From JAGOBP01 sp046328575 (GTDB lineage: Bacteria > Chloroflexota > Anaerolineae > Fen-1058), in contig JAXLWI010000005.1 in assembly GCA_046328575.1 (NCBI GenBank), positions 43,835 to 107,834 on the forward strand: DNA of 64,000 nt, written 5' to 3'. The translations under genes were made by a program, and so were the position numbers. Shown piece after piece: positions 61,017 to 64,000 of the stretch. The notes below the pieces were generated by a model, which made no database searches, was not told the origin of the DNA, and saw only the letters and a program-made list of their open reading frames with translations. Numbering within the stretch: the stretch's first letter is position 1; every line of letters starts with the position of its first letter.

Positions 61017-61553
61017 TCAGGTCCCCAGCCCAAACTCCGGCGCATAGTGCAGCTCGCCGCTGACCTGGTCCAGCGCGCCCGGCGTCAACTCCAACACCAT
61101 AAAGGCCTCGTCCGGCACGTCGAACGGCACGCGGATGTGGTAGCGCGAGGCGCGCACAAAGCCAAAGCGCGGATAGTAGTCGGGGTGGCCCACCAGGTTG
61201 ATATTGTCGAAGCCCAACTCGCGCGCGATCTGTATCCCGGCGCGAATCAACTGCCCGCCGATGCCGCGCCGTTGATGTTCGGGCGCGACCGACACGGGGG
61301 CCAGCGTCAATGAATCATGCGTCCGGTCGCCGTCGCTAATCGTCGCGCGGGTGAAGAGGATGTGGCCAACCACTTCGCCGTCGAGTTCGGCGACGAGCGA
61401 TAAGTTGGGAATGAAGGCTGGCGAAGTGCGCAGCCGATTGACCAGATGCTGCTCGGTGTGATCGCTGATGTCCAGGTCGCGAAAGGCCGCTGCCGTGATC
61501 GCAAACACGCGGTCGTAGTCGGCGGGTGTTTCCTGGCGGATGATGAGGGTCAT
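61017..61553 (-). CDS. GNAT-family N-acetyltransferase
   Basis: The 178-aa protein has the GNAT acetyl-CoA-binding motif in VAPEHQRRGIGGQLIRAG (motif A, R/Q-x-x-G-x-G/A) and the FGFDNINLVGHPDYYPRFGF-like motif B region, shown in part. It resembles the YhbS-like subgroup, typically acetylating small molecules or proteins. No ribosome binding site is clear at the ATG at 61553 (CCAGCATG context). It lies upstream of the RRM gene's own promoter. The substrate is unknown. Confidence 0.85.
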   Translation of the reverse strand: MTLIIRQETPADYDRVFAITAAAFRDLDISDHTEQHLVNRLRTSPAFIPNLSLVAELDGEVVGHILFTRATISDGDRTHDSLTLAPVSVAPEHQRRGIGGQLIRAGIQIARELGFDNINLVGHPDYYPRFGFVRASRYHIRVPFDVPDEAFMVLELTPGALDQVSGELHYAPEFGLGT

Positions 61554-61621
61554 GCTGGCTCCTAAGCGGGCAGGGGTAATGCGGCCAACCCAGCTTTCCC
61601 CGTCGAACGAACAGCACCAGC

Positions 61622-61660
61622 CAGCGACAGGGGAGGAACCGCTTCCCTTCCCTGTCGCTG
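61622..61660 (-). terminator. Hairpin after the YegP gene
   Basis: CAGCGACAGGG at 61622-61632 pairs with CCCTGTCGCTG at 61650-61660. It lies downstream of yegP on the minus strand. The T-run is poor, so termination is less sure. Confidence 0.55.
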
Positions 61661-61748
61661 ATCATTCGATTCCGTTACCCTCCGTGCCGGAGGCGTTCGA
61701 TCGGGGACGTGGGGTGAAGCCTGCTGGCTGGCTACGTGGCAGGCGAGA

Positions 61749-62084
61749 TTATGCCGTGGCATCCACGACGGCGGCTGCGGGGGCGTGCGCCTTGACGGAC
61801 GCCATGCCCTTATCCCGCGCCGACGCCGAAGCGTACATTTCGCTGCTGCCGATGATCTGAGCGTTGACGGCTTTCAACACAAAGTACGGCTCGCCTTTGG
61901 CCGACGTTTTCCGCTCGAAATTCGCGTCGTCTACGGCGTGCTTCTTGACGGACTCAATGCCGTCCATCGCCGCGGCGCGCGCGCGATATGTCTGGCTGGT
62001 CAAAATCACTTTGCCGTTACCAGCCTTGAGGTTGAAAACAAACTTCCCGCTGTTGCTTTTCTTCAATTCGAACTTACCAGCCAT
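61749..62084 (-). CDS. YegP-like protein with two DUF1508 repeats
   Basis: The 111-aa protein is two copies of a short DUF1508 (UPF0339) unit. The first is KFELKKSNSGKFVFNLKAGNG with GIESVKKHA, and the second is PYFVLKAVNAQIIGSSEMY with GMASVKAHA. The family has no proven function. ATG at 62084 follows CAGGAGGCGTCAC, and the frame upstream would begin inside an upstream hairpin. It is followed by the hairpin at 61622-61660. Confidence 0.85.
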   Translation of the reverse strand: MAGKFELKKSNSGKFVFNLKAGNGKVILTSQTYRARAAAMDGIESVKKHAVDDANFERKTSAKGEPYFVLKAVNAQIIGSSEMYASASARDKGMASVKAHAPAAAVVDATA

Positions 62085-62392
62085 GTGACGCCTCCTGAAA
62101 AGATGGGATGTGTGCAGCGTGCCCGGCACGCTGCACTAACTGCCAATCAGAACAGGCCGCCTCCCCAGGCTGTGACTACTACCAACTGCGTAAGTTGGCC
62201 TATAGTAAACCACACTTTAGGTGCAAATGTAAAGGGCTGAAATTTACATTAAAGCCGTTGAACACTGATCTCAACCTTCGAGCCGCGACGGACGGTCTTT
62301 GACTTGCCATGCTCGCTCGGAGTCCGCTCAGGCTGTCTCTGGTGCACCATCGAAGAATCGGTAGATGTGCAGAAGGATTCAGCGTGCCGGCT
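62085..62392. other. Intergenic region upstream of the YegP gene
   Basis: A perfect hairpin GTGCAGCGTGCC...GGCACGCTGCAC (62112-62136) lies in the yegP leader. On the minus strand TTGCAC and TATAGG, 16 bp apart near 62228-62201, could be its promoter. The rest, about 62250-62392, shows no gene. Confidence 0.45.
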
Positions 62393-64000
62393 TCAACTCG
62401 CGTGCGGTGTCTTATCTGGGCGATTGCCGCGTCTGCGCCCTAAGCCGATGACGACCAGCACGGCGATCATCAACAACCCGATGGGCCACACCAACCCGAT
62501 CGGCGGCGTTGAGGCCGCGAGCCTGTTCACTTGCACGGCGGTTGGGCCGACGAGGTTGCCCACGGCCCAATCGGACAGGGACGTGAGGCCTGTGCGCCAG
62601 ACGGCGTTAGAGTTGAAACTGTCGCGCGCGCAGTCCCAGCCCGCGCCGCCGAGGTCGCCCGGATACTTGCACACCTTCGGATCAGACAGGTGGTTGTGCG
62701 GCAAAGTCAAGCCGAGATCGAAAGCCGCCGCCGTCGTCGTGATCGCTTCGATGTGCCAATACTGATTGGTCTGAATCCCCGACGTGACTTGCGGATGACT
62801 TTGATCGTAACGCAGCACGGCTAGCGCTTTCAGGCCACCCAACACTTTGGCCAGCAGTGAGACGCCTGTTAAGCCGAAGGACTTGTAGATCGCGCCGTTG
62901 TTAGTGAGCGTGCCATTGACGCCGGTGTTGTCGTTGGCGGTGCTGTGCGTCAAAGTGACACCCGTGCCGATGGTGAGGTTATAGAACTGTGTCGGCACAG
63001 TCGCGGTAAGGGTGCGTGTGACGTTGCTGCCGACGAAAGTGAGCGTACCGTTGTTGGCATTGAACGTGCCGCCGGTGTGCGCGAAGTCGCCGTTGAGGGT
63101 GAGTGTGCCGATCGGGGCGGTGAGCGTGCCGCTGAGTTGGCTCAACGCCGTGAGGGTGACATCGCCCGTGAAGGAGATTGACACGTTTTGATTGATCGTC
63201 ACGTTCTCAGCGTAACTGCCGGGATAGACGGTGACTGCTCCACCCTCAAGCGTGTTGCTGATGGCGGCTTGGATGGTGCTGAAGCACGGCGAGTTTCCGC
63301 CACATGCACCCGCCGCATCGGCATAGGTCGGCCACGGGGCGCGCACCAGAAAAACGTAGGCGCTGATGGAGCCAATGACGGGACTGTAACTGGGACCGGG
63401 ATTGATGGAGCCCGCGTCCTGTCCATCCGTCGCGTAGGCGTAGAGGATGTGGAGGCCGTTGGGCAGCGAGCCGGGCGTGACGGTCCATTGCTTGTTGTTG
63501 GCGGCAGTCGCGGCCAGCCACTGGCCCTGCCAGGTATCGACCTGATAATAGACCTGCTGCACGCGGGTCGGATTGGGCATGTATTGATCGACTGCGGTCA
63601 AAGTGAAAGTTGGCCGGGCGGTGGCGCTGGTGTCGCCCGGTAATGGCGTGATGTTGACCCCCAACGGCGCTGGCCAGGCTGCTTGGGGTGTGATGATGGT
63701 GACGGTGTTGCTGTTTTCGTTGGTGACATAGACCTTGTTGGTCACTGGATTCACAGCCACGGCGTTGGGCCGCGTTCCGACGTTGACGGTCGTCGTGGCA
63801 TTGGTCACCCCGTCAATCACCGTCACATTGGCGCTCTCATAGTTAGCGACATAGATTTTGTTGGTCAGCGGATTGACGGCCACGGCTTGGGGATTCGTCC
63901 CGACAGCCACAGTCGTCGCACCGTTGGTGGCTCCGTCAATGATCGTCACATTGTTACTGCCATAGTTGGCGACATAGATTTTGTTCGTGATCGGGTTCGC
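62393..64000 (-). CDS. YVTN beta-propeller / pectin-lyase-like surface protein (5' end outside window)
   Basis: The frame is open through the right edge of the window, so the start lies beyond 64000. It begins in YVTN-type propeller repeats (AVNPLTNKIYVANYESANVTVIDG). A central Ig/CARDB-like region follows, then a pectin-lyase-like start (STIQAAISNTLEGGAVTVYPGSYAENVTI, part) and beta-rich segments. Near the C-terminus a membrane helix (GLVWPIGLLMIAVLVVIGL) and RRRG precede the end, a surface-anchor layout. The function is unknown. It is the last gene of the window. Confidence 0.8.
   Translation of the reverse strand, partial: ANPITNKIYVANYGSNNVTIIDGATNGATTVAVGTNPQAVAVNPLTNKIYVANYESANVTVIDGVTNATTTVNVGTRPNAVAVNPVTNKVYVTNENSNTVTIITPQAAWPAPLGVNITPLPGDTSATARPTFTLTAVDQYMPNPTRVQQVYYQVDTWQGQWLAATAANNKQWTVTPGSLPNGLHILYAYATDGQDAGSINPGPSYSPVIGSISAYVFLVRAPWPTYADAAGACGGNSPCFSTIQAAISNTLEGGAVTVYPGSYAENVTINQNVSISFTGDVTLTALSQLSGTLTAPIGTLTLNGDFAHTGGTFNANNGTLTFVGSNVTRTLTATVPTQFYNLTIGTGVTLTHSTANDNTGVNGTLTNNGAIYKSFGLTGVSLLAKVLGGLKALAVLRYDQSHPQVTSGIQTNQYWHIEAITTTAAAFDLGLTLPHNHLSDPKVCKYPGDLGGAGWDCARDSFNSNAVWRTGLTSLSDWAVGNLVGPTAVQVNRLAASTPPIGLVWPIGLLMIAVLVVIGLGRRRGNRPDKTPHAS

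Overview
The window is about 64 kb of GC-rich bacterial chromosome. It most likely comes from a Chloroflexota organism of the Anaerolineae type. This is an inference from protein style: Thr-Pro-rich stalks on surface proteins, a Thermus-like AsnRS, a C-terminal YLPIVLKN motif, a PxKF-type C-terminal domain and degenerate 7-nt intergenic repeats. I saw no rRNA, tRNA, phage, IS transposase or CRISPR array. Genes are dense and lie on both strands.

Layout. 1-5.6 kb: membrane protein end, caspase-like protease with an EF-hand-like loop, Thr-Pro-stalk TPR protein, HD-domain protein, zinc-ribbon/LysM protein and a LuxR-type HTH protein. 5.6-12.3 kb: 2-hydroxyacid dehydrogenase, epimerase, membrane protein, methyltransferase and a secreted GH3-like protein. 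12.3-20.6 kb: a signalling block with Ser/Thr kinase, divergent FHA-winged-helix regulator, WD40-type protein, CpXC protein, GAF-PAS histidine kinase, V4R protein, and a response regulator with a degenerate GGDEF domain. 20.7-26.6 kb: polyprenol-phosphate mannose synthase-like GT2, a 1401-aa YfhO-flippase fusion, and an SDR. 27.2-31.1 kb: asnS, M24 peptidase and class IV aminotransferase, followed by a scar joining an RTX-protein tail to a second copy of the asnS 3' end. 31.2-40.2 kb: a secreted nuclease (LTD-EEP-PKD-PxKF) divergent from a 1611-aa Asp-box repeat protein. 40.2-52.4 kb: ParB-USP fusion, thioesterase, epimerase, NACHT-FGE protein, hydrolase, tgt, DUF2785 protein, alanine racemase and a lipoprotein. 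52.5-56.1 kb: glycine riboswitch, terminator and gcvH-gcvPA-gcvPB, without gcvT. 56.2-64 kb: PAS histidine kinase, nucleotidyltransferase, Fe-S protein, CarD, RRM protein with an attenuator-like leader, GNAT, YegP, and a YVTN-propeller protein cut by the window edge.

The most unusual theme is repeat DNA. Degenerate tandem heptamers occupy at least eight loci, several as direct plus inverted halves. They supply stop codons, N-terminal codons or in-frame internal residues to neighbouring genes. The YfhO-flippase gene carries four different dispersed repeats in frame. Other points of note are leaderless promoters, an intrinsic terminator inside the RRM-gene leader, and visibly frequent GATC sites.
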